A DNA stretch of 29,333 nucleotides from UBA6165 sp044233745 (GTDB lineage: Bacteria; Bacteroidota; Bacteroidia; Flavobacteriales_D; Crocinitomicaceae): positions 1 to 29,333 of the forward strand of contig JBIIJN010000026.1 of NCBI GenBank assembly GCA_044233745.1, written 5' to 3'. Below, piece after piece: positions 21,567-29,333 of the stretch. Under the pieces are notes generated by a model. That model saw only the letters and a program-made list of their open reading frames with translations. It did no database searches and was not told where the DNA came from. Within the stretch, counting starts at the first letter, position 1, and each line of letters opens with the position of its first letter. The translations under genes were made by a program, and so were the position numbers.

Positions 21567-22745
21567 TTAAGGCAAGAGCAAGGAACTATCTCCAAAACTC
21601 AGGAAGCGATAATCGTTTTCAAGTGCTTCCGCGTAAACATCTTTCCATTGATCTCCAATCAAAGCGGAAATCAACAAAAGCAAAGTTGAACCAGGTTGAT
21701 GAAAATTGGTCACAATTCCTCGGCAAACACGAAAAGTATAACCCGGAACAATATATATGGATGTTGTGCCTTGTATGCTCTCCAAATGATTGGCTTCCAT
21801 ATAGTCCATAACCGCTTGCATTGCCTCGTTCATGGGAATTTCAACTGACTTTTCGTAGGGGAAATATTGCGGAATAACAAATGCCTTGAGTCGGTCTTGC
21901 AACAAGCCTACACCAAACCAATATAAGCTTTCCAAACTTCTCATACTTGTTGTGCCTACTGGGATAATCGCGCCTTGGTGTTGCACAAAACGCGCTAGGT
22001 TCTCTTTGGTGAAGAATATTTTCTCGGCATGCATTTCGTGATCCAAAGCGTTTTCAGTAGTCACAGGCTTGAATGTGCCTGCACCCACATGGAGCGTTAT
22101 GAATTCTGTATGAATTGATTTTGCTGCAAGGTGTTCAAAAACCTGTTTTGTAAAATGTAATCCAGCAGTTGGAGCGGCAACAGAACCATCATTTTGCGCA
22201 TAAACCGTTTGATAAACCTCTTTGTCCTTTTCTGTTGATTCACGTTTGATATAAGGCGGTATCGGCATGGAACCCAATTCAGCTAAAACTTCAGCAAAAA
22301 CGCGATTGTCGTTCCAAGAAAGTCGAACATGATTCAATTCTCGATTCGCCCAAGAAAACTCGACCTTGTTAAAACTTACGGATTCATGATCTTTCCAACG
22401 CTTTTTATTGCCTACCATGCACGTCCAAACCACGGATTTTTGCGAACCCATGGTTACCAAAACATCTGTTGAAGGTGCAACAGGCTCCAAAAGCAGTACT
22501 TCAATAGCTGCTCCGGTTTCTTTTTTTAAAATCAATCTGGCCTGAATAACACGTGTTTGATTGAAGACCAACATGCAATTCTCAGGCAATAAATCGGAAA
22601 TATCAGAAAAAATGTGGTGACTTATTGCTCCCTTTTCATACTTCAACAATTGAGATGAATCGCGCGGTTCCAAAGGATGTAAAGCAATTTTTTCTTCGGG
22701 GAGCTTGTATTGGTAATTTTCGATATTGATTTTTTCAGGAAGCAT
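21567..22745 (-). CDS. queA: QueA-type S-adenosylmethionine:tRNA ribosyltransferase-isomerase
   Basis: A cytoplasmic enzyme of 392 residues of the QueA family, which transfers and isomerises the ribosyl part of S-adenosylmethionine onto 7-aminomethyl-7-deazaguanine in tRNA (queuosine synthesis). Visible family marks: VFNQTRVIQARL, AAPTAGLHFT, LHVGAGTFKPV, HEMHAEKI, PVGTTSMRSLESL and TNFHQPGSTLLLLISALIG, then YAEALENDYRFLSFGDSSLLL. It is longer than typical QueA (about 340-360 residues), and the conserved LPKSTL is QPGSTL here. That points to a divergent Bacteroidota form or a paralogue rather than the classical enzyme. The start is the ATG at 22745 (MLPEKINIENYQYKLPEE), not the upstream open frame to 22838. 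A perfect -7 box precedes it. Activity in queuosine synthesis is likely but not certain. Confidence 0.82.
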   Translation of the reverse strand: MLPEKINIENYQYKLPEEKIALHPLEPRDSSQLLKYEKGAISHHIFSDISDLLPENCMLVFNQTRVIQARLILKKETGAAIEVLLLEPVAPSTDVLVTMGSQKSVVWTCMVGNKKRWKDHESVSFNKVEFSWANRELNHVRLSWNDNRVFAEVLAELGSMPIPPYIKRESTEKDKEVYQTVYAQNDGSVAAPTAGLHFTKQVFEHLAAKSIHTEFITLHVGAGTFKPVTTENALDHEMHAEKIFFTKENLARFVQHQGAIIPVGTTSMRSLESLYWFGVGLLQDRLKAFVIPQYFPYEKSVEIPMNEAMQAVMDYMEANHLESIQGTTSIYIVPGYTFRVCRGIVTNFHQPGSTLLLLISALIGDQWKDVYAEALENDYRFLSFGDSSLLLP

Positions 22746-22773
22746 ATAGCGTGAATAATGGAGAGATTTGGGA

Positions 22774-22781
22774 CAAAGATA
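22774..22781 (-). promoter_or_regulatory. -7 box TATCTTTG for the QueA-type gene
   Basis: Perfect TAnnTTTG on the minus strand, 28 bases before the ATG at 22745. It falls inside the longer open frame and so supports the shorter protein. Confidence 0.5.
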
Positions 22782-22881
22782 ATATGGAAAGATATTGCTG
22801 AGTATTTGTGTCAAATCATTAGAGAATTCCAAATCCAACTTCTATGAACTTATCTTTGGAATAGTTGGGCAAAATAAAACA

Positions 22882-23802
22882 CTAATGCACCAAGTCTTTC
22901 ACCTTGCTCAATTTCCGATTCGCCACAAAAATGCCCACACAAATCACCAAAAGAGAAGCAATTTGGAATTCGGTGAACCATTCGCCATCAAAAACACCAA
23001 TAAACATCGACACCACAGGCATAGCAAAAGTGACCATCGACGCGAAAACGGTTGTGGACCGCGCAATCAAAATGGCATAAAGATACATGCCCAATACCGT
23101 CCCCAAAAGAGACAAGGCCAAAATGTACACAATGCTGTTCCAAGCCTCGGGGTTGCTCGAAAAAACAGACCAAGTGTCGTAATAGAAAAAGCTGAACCAA
23201 GCAGGAATGGCTATCATCAAAAAGGCAAAAGAGGCAATGTGCAATGGCTTCAAATCATTGAGTCGAAACTTAATCGTATTTAAGCTAATGCCATAACAAA
23301 ACGTGGCGAAAATCACAGCAAAAACATGTATCATACCACCGTTAAACTGCGCATCGCCTACGTAGCCACTCATCAACATCACGACGCCAATATTGCCTAA
23401 AACCAAACCTAAAACTTGTCGAGAAGTCAATTTATCCTTAAAAATGAAATAGGCTATCAACACAGAAAAGAGTGGCGTTGCAGAATTCAACATGCCCACA
23501 TAGGCCGAAATCAAACCTGTTTGCGCAAAAGTGAATAAGAAAGCAGGAATGAAATTTCCAAAAATGCCCACAGTCATAACGCCCGTCAATCGACGCCAAT
23601 TTTTGAGTTTTCGAATGTTGTAAATCGCCACAGGAAACAATGCGATACTTGCAATTACTACCCGCAAAGAGGCCACCTGCTGACTTGTGAAAACTGGATT
23701 TCCTTCCCAATCAAACATGCCATGTTTCATAAAAAAGAACGAACTCCCCCAAATCAGAGAGAGCACAATAAAGATGAGGACTTCTAGCCAGCCAATTTTC
23801 AC
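22882..23802 (-). CDS. EamA family (DMT superfamily) transporter
   Basis: An inner-membrane protein of 306 residues with about ten predicted membrane helices in two EamA halves. The first half begins VLIFIVLSLIWGSSFFFMKHG (the typical 'IWGSsf' opening) and has LRVVIASIALFPVA and the GLISAYVGMLNSATPLFSVLIAYFIFKDKLTSRQVLGLVLGNIGVVMLM segment ending half one. The second half ends FASMVTFAMPVVSMFIGVFDGEWFTEFQIASLLVICVGIFVANR. Substrates of such carriers are metabolites or amino acids; none can be named here. The gene diverges from the M28 peptidase gene across 62 bp. The QueA-type gene lies downstream, but with its own -7 box. Confidence 0.92.
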   Translation of the reverse strand: MKIGWLEVLIFIVLSLIWGSSFFFMKHGMFDWEGNPVFTSQQVASLRVVIASIALFPVAIYNIRKLKNWRRLTGVMTVGIFGNFIPAFLFTFAQTGLISAYVGMLNSATPLFSVLIAYFIFKDKLTSRQVLGLVLGNIGVVMLMSGYVGDAQFNGGMIHVFAVIFATFCYGISLNTIKFRLNDLKPLHIASFAFLMIAIPAWFSFFYYDTWSVFSSNPEAWNSIVYILALSLLGTVLGMYLYAILIARSTTVFASMVTFAMPVVSMFIGVFDGEWFTEFQIASLLVICVGIFVANRKLSKVKDLVH

Positions 23803-23864
23803 GGCGCGAATGTAAGGGCTTTGATGAGATAATTCTGCTATTTTTACGGCGAAATATTGAAGTC

Positions 23865-25271
23865 ATGTATAAAATCTTATTTGTTCTAATCACCTTTAGC
23901 CAACTCTCTTTGGCGCAAAATGCTGATTCACTTTTTATCCGTAAAATTTTCGACGAAGCCTTATCCAATGGACGTTGTTATCCAGATTTGCGCAGTTTAT
24001 GCAAAGATATTGGCGCACGTTTGGCTGGTTCTGCCCAAGCCGATATGGCGGTGTATTGGGGTGAACAAAGACTGCGCGCTTACGGTTTCGATTCGGTTTA
24101 TTTACAACCCATTATGGTTCCACACTGGGAGCGTGGCAATCGTGAAGTGGCTTGGATTAAGTTTGAAGACGGTAGTTTGCGGAAAATTCCAGTAACGGCT
24201 TTGGGTGGCTCTATTGGCACCAATGGCATTATTGAAGCGGAAATTGCTTATTTCAATACCTTGGATGATTTGAAAAAAGCCCCACGTAGCGCAGTTGAAG
24301 GCAAAATCGTGTTCATCAATCAACCGATGAATGAAAAAGAAATCGTGACCTTCCGCGCTTATGGTGGCTGCTATGCCATCAGAAATAGTGGTGCTGTTGA
24401 AGGCGCTCGCTTAGGTGCCGTAGCTGTGGTTATACGCTCCATTAATTTATCGCACGACGATCACCCGCATACCGGAGGCATGACCTACGAAGATGGTGTG
24501 AAACAAATACCGTCTGCGGCCATTTCAACCAACGATGCTGAGTTCATCAAGGCCAATTATAAAAAACAAAAACTGAGCATTTTATTGGACATGAACTGCC
24601 AAATGCTTGAACCCAAGCCTTCGCACAATGTGATTGGTGAAATCCGAGGAAGTAAATTTCCGAATAGAATTATTACCGTTGGCGGGCATTTGGATTCTTG
24701 GGACATTGGCGAAGGTGCTCACGATGATGGCGCGGGCATTGTGCATTCCATTGAAGCCTTGCGCTTGTTGAAAGTGTTGGGCTACCGTCCGAATTTCACC
24801 TTGCGTGTTGTATTATTCATGAACGAAGAAAACGGCAACATGGGCGGCATGACTTATGCTTCTTGGGTGAAAGAGCGCGGCGAAGAACACATTGTGGCCA
24901 TTGAAAGCGATCGAGGTGGATTTTCGCCCAGAGGTTTTGATGTGGACGGCAACAGCCAGCACTTGAGTTTTTTAAGAAGTTTTGCGCATTTGTTCAAACC
25001 TTATGAATTGCATCATTTTGAAAAAGGCTTCGGCGGTGTTGATATTATGCCTTTGAAACAACAATTTCCCGGCATTGCCTTGTTTGGATTTGTGCCAGAT
25101 TCGCAGCGCTATTTTGATTTCCACCATGCCGAAACCGATGTGTTTGAAGCCGTGAACAAACGCGAGTTGGAATTGGGTGCCGCATCTATTGCCTCTTTAA
25201 TTTATTTGATAGACAAGTATTATGAAGAAGCCCCGCAACTGAAACCTACAAAATCTGGTAAGCGAAAATAA
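23865..25271 (+). CDS. M28 family zinc aminopeptidase, exported
   Basis: An exported metallopeptidase of 468 residues. A signal peptide (1-17, ending LSLAQ) precedes an N-terminal region and a PA-like insert (about 120-240, VEGKIVFINQPM and GAVAVVIRS). The M28 catalytic domain follows (about 250-455). Likely zinc ligands and catalytic residues: H and D of VGGHLDSWDIGEGAHDDGAG (about 275-292), the EE of FMNEENGN (about 320), ESDRGG (about 346) and the His of FDFHHAETD (about 420). This is the usual two-zinc set for aminopeptidases of the family. The gene ends 2 bp before a DUF4268 gene and is probably co-transcribed with it. There is no T9SS tail, so it is probably periplasmic. Specificity is unknown. 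Confidence 0.92.
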   Translation: MYKILFVLITFSQLSLAQNADSLFIRKIFDEALSNGRCYPDLRSLCKDIGARLAGSAQADMAVYWGEQRLRAYGFDSVYLQPIMVPHWERGNREVAWIKFEDGSLRKIPVTALGGSIGTNGIIEAEIAYFNTLDDLKKAPRSAVEGKIVFINQPMNEKEIVTFRAYGGCYAIRNSGAVEGARLGAVAVVIRSINLSHDDHPHTGGMTYEDGVKQIPSAAISTNDAEFIKANYKKQKLSILLDMNCQMLEPKPSHNVIGEIRGSKFPNRIITVGGHLDSWDIGEGAHDDGAGIVHSIEALRLLKVLGYRPNFTLRVVLFMNEENGNMGGMTYASWVKERGEEHIVAIESDRGGFSPRGFDVDGNSQHLSFLRSFAHLFKPYELHHFEKGFGGVDIMPLKQQFPGIALFGFVPDSQRYFDFHHAETDVFEAVNKRELELGAASIASLIYLIDKYYEEAPQLKPTKSGKRK

Positions 25272-25273
25272 TC

Positions 25274-25738
25274 ATGCTCAAAAAAGAAGAACTTCGCGAA
25301 ATACGTACTGAATTTTGGTCGGAATTTGATGCCTTCAACAAGAAAAAAAGGACGGTCGCCAATCGGAAAATTTCATGGGCGCAGTACAAATCGGGCATCA
25401 AAAACATCTATTTCCGTTTGGATTTTGACACGAATGAAGCCTATTTCGCGATAGATTTACAAATGCGCGACCCAGAAATCCGCGAACTGGTTTGGGAGCA
25501 ATTCATGGAAACTGAAAATTTACTCCTCACGCACATCGGTCCAGAAATGGAAAAATTGCCCAATCACACCACCAAAGAAGGTCTGCAAATTCACCGCCTG
25601 CAATGGACAATTCGCGATGTGAGTATTATGAACAAAGAAGATTATCCCAAAGCAATCCGCTTTCTTTCAGAAAAGATTCAAGGCTTGGATGCGTTTTGGT
25701 ATGAGTTTTCGGATTTGTTTGTGGCGCTGTGCAGGTAG
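25274..25738 (+). CDS. DUF4268 domain-containing protein
   Basis: A cytoplasmic protein of 154 residues that consists of a single DUF4268 domain: EELREIRTEFWSEFDAFNKKKR, ISWAQYKSGIKNIYFRLDFDTNEAYFAIDLQ, WTIRDVSIMNKEDYPKAIRFLSEKIQGLDAFWYEFSDLF. The domain is found at the C-terminus of some nuclease-like proteins and alone in Bacteroidota; its function is not established. It starts 2 bp after the M28 peptidase stop, implying one transcript, although the products are in different compartments. About 140 bp separate its end from the next gene, which faces it; no terminator is obvious. Confidence 0.85.
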   Translation: MLKKEELREIRTEFWSEFDAFNKKKRTVANRKISWAQYKSGIKNIYFRLDFDTNEAYFAIDLQMRDPEIRELVWEQFMETENLLLTHIGPEMEKLPNHTTKEGLQIHRLQWTIRDVSIMNKEDYPKAIRFLSEKIQGLDAFWYEFSDLFVALCR

Positions 25739-25874
25739 GGTTGGAGAAGAGAATTAAAATAATTGGTAAAAATCAGGAATAGTCGTTATTAACCGTTAGT
25801 CTGAGTATATCGGTTGCCCCTAAATGAAGGTTAGGCCTAAAATGCTGATGCCTTCTGGCAAACAACAAAAATCA

Positions 25875-26144
25875 CTAATCCTCTTTTCTTGGTCTGGCGG
25901 CTTTCTCTGATTTTACTGGCAAACTTTTCTTTGTTTGCTTTCTGGTCACCGGAGTTTTTTCCATCTGCTTTTTGGGTGTTTCTACTTTTGTTGAGTCATC
26001 AAAATAGGCCATTCCGCAGTATAAAACGGGTGTCGTTTTCGTTGTTCTATGCTCTTCTGTCGTTTCCAAGCGTTGTGTTTGGGAAAAAGAGAATTTCGCC
26101 AAGAGCATAGATGCGCACATCAAGGTTAAAATTTGGTTTTTCAT
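25875..26144 (-). CDS. Small exported basic protein (89 aa), hypothetical
   Basis: Unrecognised protein with a signal peptide (about 1-21, KNQILTLMCASMLLAKFSFSQ). The mature part is short, low in hydrophobic residues and very rich in Lys, Thr and Arg, especially the tail (KKQMEKTPVTRKQTKKSLPVK). It has one Cys (VLYCGMAYFDD). A disordered, cationic periplasmic or surface protein is likely. I infer it is real from the well-formed signal peptide and ATG, and because the frame faces away from the LRR lipoprotein across ~95 bp. An opposite-strand frame in the same place is considered a shadow. No function is suggested. Confidence 0.6.
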   Translation of the reverse strand: MKNQILTLMCASMLLAKFSFSQTQRLETTEEHRTTKTTPVLYCGMAYFDDSTKVETPKKQMEKTPVTRKQTKKSLPVKSEKAARPRKED

Positions 26145-26223
26145 GGTTTCTGAATTTAATCGTTGGTAGGTGTTTTTCTAAAATCATGCCAGAGTAAAAA
26201 CGATTTTGGCCCATTTTATTGTT

Positions 26224-26231
26224 TATATTTG
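26224..26231 (+). promoter_or_regulatory. -7 box TATATTTG for the LRR lipoprotein gene
   Basis: Perfect TAnnTTTG. It ends only 9 bases before the ATG at 26241, which implies a very short or nearly absent leader. Confidence 0.5.
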
Positions 26232-26240
26232 TTCATGTTT

Positions 26241-26975
26241 ATGAAAATTTTCATCGGATTTTGCATGTTTTTTCTTGTTGCTGCTTGTGCCGTGCAATCA
26301 GACGACCCTTTGTCGAGTTATCCCTCTACCACCACCAAAATCAACCTGAGTTATTCATTTCTAGATAGTTTGCCAGCGTCTATTGGCTCGTTTTATGAAT
26401 TGCAAACCTTAAGATTATTCCGCAATAAGTTCGAATACCTGCCTGAAAGCATCGGCAATCTGAAGAAATTGGAAAAACTCATCGCCAGTGGAAACAATTT
26501 GAAATCCATTCCACATACCATAGGACAATTGCCCGAGCTCAAAGAACTATCGCTGCAATACAACAATCTCACTGAACTTCCGAAAGAAATTGGTCAACTT
26601 AAAAAACTGGAAACGCTGCGCTTAAACAACAACCAACTCACCTCTTTGCCGCGAGAAATTGGGGAATTGGAAAATCTAAAATACCTGTTCATTGGCTACA
26701 ACAGAATCACGGAATTACCAGAGGAAATAGGTAATCTGAAGAATTTGATCATCTTTGATGTTGGGCAAAACTTACTCAATTCCCTTCCCGCTTCATTGGC
26801 CAAAATGGAACGATTAACGGAACTCCATCTTGTTCGCTCAGGAACCACATTGGATGTGCCTGAATCACTTTGCAATTTGAGAAGTTTAGAATATGTAACC
26901 GTTTCCGCGTCGGTTTTTGTGCCCAATTGTTGGCTGACAAGAAGAACAGGAAGATTTACTTTGGTAATTAAGTAA
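26241..26975 (+). CDS. Leucine-rich repeat lipoprotein
   Basis: A lipoprotein of 244 residues. The signal peptide ends with the lipobox LVAAC (Cys at about residue 17) and is followed by AVQSDDP, an acidic patch reminiscent of Bacteroidota lipoprotein surface-export signals. The rest is about eight leucine-rich repeats of 23 residues (for example LKELSLQYNNLTELPKEIGQ, LETLRLNNNQLTSLPREIGE and LKYLFIGYNRITELPEEIGN). LRR surface proteins usually bind other proteins or glycans. Two ATGs lie two codons apart (26235 and 26241); I chose the second because the hydrophobic core starts there. The longer frame from 26163 lacks a signal peptide. A perfect -7 box is directly upstream. FabF follows 48 bp downstream. 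Confidence 0.85.
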   Translation: MKIFIGFCMFFLVAACAVQSDDPLSSYPSTTTKINLSYSFLDSLPASIGSFYELQTLRLFRNKFEYLPESIGNLKKLEKLIASGNNLKSIPHTIGQLPELKELSLQYNNLTELPKEIGQLKKLETLRLNNNQLTSLPREIGELENLKYLFIGYNRITELPEEIGNLKNLIIFDVGQNLLNSLPASLAKMERLTELHLVRSGTTLDVPESLCNLRSLEYVTVSASVFVPNCWLTRRTGRFTLVIK

Positions 26976-27023
26976 TGCTTTATTTTGCAAACGAAATCCC
27001 TTTCTAAAAAAAAATCGTCGTAC

Positions 27024-28268
27024 ATGCGCAGAGTAGTAATCACGGGACTTGGTGTCCTATCCCCCATCGGAAATGACTTGGAAACGTTTTGGTCGAATTG
27101 TATGTCTGGTCTGAGTGGGGCTGCTCCTATAACTCATTTTGACGCTTCTAAATTCAAGACACAATTTGCCTGCGAGGTGAAGAATTTTGACCCAGAAACC
27201 CGACTTTCGAAAAAAGAAGTCCGGAAATACGACAATTTCACCTTGTATGCCATAGAAAGTACTGCACAAGCTCTTGAACATGCACAATTGGACTTAGAAA
27301 AAATCAACAAACGTCGCGTGGGAGTGGTTTGGGGCTCGGGCAATGGTGGATTCCAAACTTTCCAAGAACAAGTCATTGAATTTGCCCAAGGTGATGGTAC
27401 CCCGCGTTTCAATCCCTATTTTATTCCCAAAGTTTTGGTGGACATCGTTTCAGGTGTTTTGTCGATTCAATATGGTTTTTTGGGTCCCAACTACTCTACT
27501 ATTTCTGCTTGTGCTTCGGCCAATCATGCCATCAGCGACGCATTCAATTTGATTCGTTTGGGAAAAGCAGATATCATAATCACCGGCGGTTCGGAAGCTG
27601 CCATTTGTGAAGCAGGTATCGGTGGATTCAACGCATTAAAAGCTTTGTCCACAAAAAATGAGGAATACGCCACAGCCAGTCGACCCTTCGATAAAGAACG
27701 TGACGGCTTTGTGATGGGCGAAGGTTCTGCAACACTCATCCTCGAAGACTTGGAACATGCCCAAAAACGCGGTGCCAAAATTATTGCGGAAGTGTTGGGC
27801 TCGGGAATGGCTGCCGATGCTTATCACCTCACAGGCACGCATCCTGAAGGATTAGGCGCAATCATTGGCATGGAAGAAGCACTCGTTGAAGCCCAATTGA
27901 AACCTGAGGATATCGATTACATCAACGCCCACGCTACATCAACAAATCTGGGCGACGATAGCGAACTTTTGGCCATGAATCACGTGTTTGGCAAACGTCC
28001 TGACTTGATGGTTTCCGCAACCAAATCCATGACGGGGCATTTACTTGGCGCAGCAGGCGCTATAGAAGGATTGATTGCCGCATTGGCTTGTGAACGCAAT
28101 CAAGTGCCGCCAACCATCAACACCCAAAACATTGAAGACGCCTTTGCAGACAACTACGACTATGTGCTTGGCAAAGGAAAAAACCAAACCGTGAACTATG
28201 CCCTATCCAACAATTTTGGCTTCGGCGGACATGTATGCAGCATGGTTTTGGGGAAGTTTAAGGGGTGA
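27024..28268 (+). CDS. fabF: Beta-ketoacyl-ACP synthase II (FabF)
   Basis: A cytoplasmic condensing enzyme of 414 residues that elongates acyl-ACP with malonyl-ACP in fatty acid synthesis. It starts MRRVVITGLGVLSPIGND. The catalytic triad is visible: Cys near 164 (TISACASANHAI), His near 302 (YINAHATSTNLGD) and His near 340 (SMTGHLLGAAGAIE). Other family blocks are VVWGSGNGGFQTF, YATASRPFDKERDGFVMGEGS and the C-terminal SNNFGFGGHVCSMVLGKF. The length matches FabF. The frame extends to a TTG at 26985, but the ATG at 27024 is the conserved family start. It stands alone: no acpP, fabD or fabG neighbours are in the window, so it could be a second copy. The catalytic histidine segment NAHATST differs slightly from the usual NAHGTST. 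Confidence 0.93.
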   Translation: MRRVVITGLGVLSPIGNDLETFWSNCMSGLSGAAPITHFDASKFKTQFACEVKNFDPETRLSKKEVRKYDNFTLYAIESTAQALEHAQLDLEKINKRRVGVVWGSGNGGFQTFQEQVIEFAQGDGTPRFNPYFIPKVLVDIVSGVLSIQYGFLGPNYSTISACASANHAISDAFNLIRLGKADIIITGGSEAAICEAGIGGFNALKALSTKNEEYATASRPFDKERDGFVMGEGSATLILEDLEHAQKRGAKIIAEVLGSGMAADAYHLTGTHPEGLGAIIGMEEALVEAQLKPEDIDYINAHATSTNLGDDSELLAMNHVFGKRPDLMVSATKSMTGHLLGAAGAIEGLIAALACERNQVPPTINTQNIEDAFADNYDYVLGKGKNQTVNYALSNNFGFGGHVCSMVLGKFKG

Positions 28269-28342
28269 GACTTGATTCATCTTATTTTTCAACATTTCCC
28301 AACAAAGTTTTTGAGCGGTTCGAATAAACAACTCATTTTTCC

Positions 28343-28350
28343 TAAATTTG
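28343..28350 (+). promoter_or_regulatory. -7 box TAAATTTG for the prolyl oligopeptidase gene
   Basis: Perfect TAnnTTTG, 24 bases before the ATG at 28375. A weak TTCG about 20 nt upstream may serve as -33. Confidence 0.5.
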
Positions 28351-28374
28351 ACGCTTCTCGAAAATCAAAACGCT

Positions 28375-29333
28375 ATGCAACGTATATTATCCATTCTTAC
28401 ATTAAGTGCACTCAGTATGACACAAGCAATTCATGCACAAAACATTAGCTATCCGAATTCACTAAAAGGAAACGTAAGCGACACCTATTTTGGCAAAGAA
28501 ATCAAAGACCCCTACCGCTGGCTCGAAGACGATTTATCTGAAGAAACTAAAGCTTGGGTTCTTGAGCAAAACAAAGTTGCTTTTGGGCATTTGGAGAAAA
28601 TTCCATTCCGTCAAGATATTGTGAGAAGGCTCACTGCGATGTGGAATTACGAACGCATTTCGGCACCGTTCAAAAAAGGAAAAAACACCTATTTCTACAA
28701 GAACAATGGTTTGCAAAATCAATCGGTGTTGTATAAAAAAACCAAAAAAGGCGAAGAAGTTTTCCTTGACCCCAATACTTTTTCCAAAGATGGCACCACT
28801 TCATTGGCGGGCTTGAATTTCTCAAAAAGCGGGAAGTTTTGCGCCTACCAAATCTCAGTAGCAGGCAGCGATTGGCGAAAAGTTATTCTGATCGATACAA
28901 AAACAAAAGCGATCCTAGAAGACACCTTGATTGATGTGAAATTCAGCGGTATTTCTTGGTTCAAAGACGAAGGTTTTTACTATTCCAGCTACGACCGACC
29001 CAAAGGCAGCGAGTTATCAGAAAAAACCGATCAACACAAATTGTACTACCACAAATTGGGCACAAAACAAAAAGATGATGTTTTGATTTTCGGTGGAAAT
29101 GACGCGCAAAAACGTCGCTATGTTTCTGGCTCTGTGAGTAAAGACATGAAGTATTTATTCATCAGCGCGGCCAATTCAACATCAGGAAACGAACTGTATT
29201 TCAAAGATTTAAGCAAAAAAGACAGTCCAATTGTAGCGATTGTTGCCAACTTTGAAAACGACCACTACATCTTGGACACGCGCAAAGGAAAGTTCTACAT
29301 CGTGACCAATAAAAATGCGCCCAACAAGAAAAT
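28375..29333 (+). CDS. Prolyl oligopeptidase family serine peptidase (S9), partial
   Basis: The N-terminal 319 residues of a larger exported peptidase; the frame is open to the end of the window. A signal peptide (about 1-22, ending AIHAQ) is followed by SDTYFGKEIKDPYRWLEDDLSEETKAWVLEQN, a hallmark of S9A peptidases (the 'DPYRWLED' block). The propeller domain begins next (KNTYFYKNNGLQNQSVLYKKT, LDPNTFSKDGTTSLAGLNFSKSGKFCAYQIS, GFYYSSYDRP). The catalytic Ser-Asp-His domain lies beyond the window. Family members cleave proline-containing peptides; the exported form is common in Bacteroidota. A perfect -7 box lies upstream. The gene is independent of fabF, 106 bp away. Confidence 0.9.
   Translation, partial: MQRILSILTLSALSMTQAIHAQNISYPNSLKGNVSDTYFGKEIKDPYRWLEDDLSEETKAWVLEQNKVAFGHLEKIPFRQDIVRRLTAMWNYERISAPFKKGKNTYFYKNNGLQNQSVLYKKTKKGEEVFLDPNTFSKDGTTSLAGLNFSKSGKFCAYQISVAGSDWRKVILIDTKTKAILEDTLIDVKFSGISWFKDEGFYYSSYDRPKGSELSEKTDQHKLYYHKLGTKQKDDVLIFGGNDAQKRRYVSGSVSKDMKYLFISAANSTSGNELYFKDLSKKDSPIVAIVANFENDHYILDTRKGKFYIVTNKNAPNKK

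Noticed and set aside
22795..23283. Open frame of 162 codons on the plus strand
   Set aside because: It overlaps the EamA transporter on the other strand and is low-complexity and His/Asn/Lys-rich, as expected from antisense of a membrane protein gene.

Overview
The window looks like chromosomal DNA of a Bacteroidota bacterium, most likely from the order Flavobacteriales. The evidence is: (a) several secreted proteins with type IX secretion system (T9SS) C-terminal sorting domains, of both type A and type B; (b) an SprE/PorW-like T9SS lipoprotein; (c) many upstream regions with the Bacteroidota -7 box TAnnTTTG and no Shine-Dalgarno sequence; (d) visibly AT-rich intergenic DNA. Family and genus cannot be set from this sequence alone.

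Layout. 0-2.0 kb: a WYL-domain regulator diverges from a tightly coupled pair of small unknown genes, with a 6-bp-arm inverted repeat between them. 2.0-2.7 kb: non-coding DNA with repeated GAGTAACTC-like motifs. 2.7-4.2 kb: a large helical-repeat protein of unknown function (minus strand). 4.4-11.0 kb: four consecutive T9SS cargo genes (SprB-repeat/type B, FISUMP/type A, beta-propeller/type A, propeller+PKD/type B), followed by the decayed 5' end of a fifth. 11.2-12.6 kb: AT-rich, inverted-repeat-rich DNA, then an operon-like run of three very small unknown genes, and then a tRNA 3'-end-like sequence with a terminator. This is the part most like an accessory insertion. 12.6-14.0 kb: a nitronate monooxygenase overlapping a DUF4442 (hot-dog) gene. 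14.1-15.9 kb: a PadR regulator and PspC-domain membrane protein operon (minus). 16.1-19.9 kb: sprE-like gene and bactofilin in one operon (minus), followed by a YceI-like lipoprotein. 20.1-21.0 kb: a tandem universal stress protein with its own terminator. 21.0-21.6 kb: a non-coding element in two tandem copies, each with an 18-bp-arm hairpin and a 12-bp palindrome. 21.6-23.8 kb: a QueA-type enzyme and an EamA transporter (minus). 23.9-25.7 kb: an M28 peptidase coupled to a DUF4268 gene. 25.9-28.3 kb: a small basic exported protein, an LRR lipoprotein, and FabF. From 28.4 kb to the window end: the N-terminal part of an S9 prolyl oligopeptidase.

How the genes connect. The clearest link is T9SS. 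The window carries an SprE-like machinery component (co-transcribed with a bactofilin) and a run of cargo proteins that such a system would export. The remaining genes are mostly ordinary housekeeping or envelope functions.

The parts most deserving a second look are the sprE-bactofilin coupling, the tandem hairpin element at 21.1-21.4 kb, the divergent WYL/two-gene locus, and the micro-gene island at 11.7-12.5 kb. I did not see a convincing complete new defence or biosynthetic system, a CRISPR array, a transposase or an rRNA gene.
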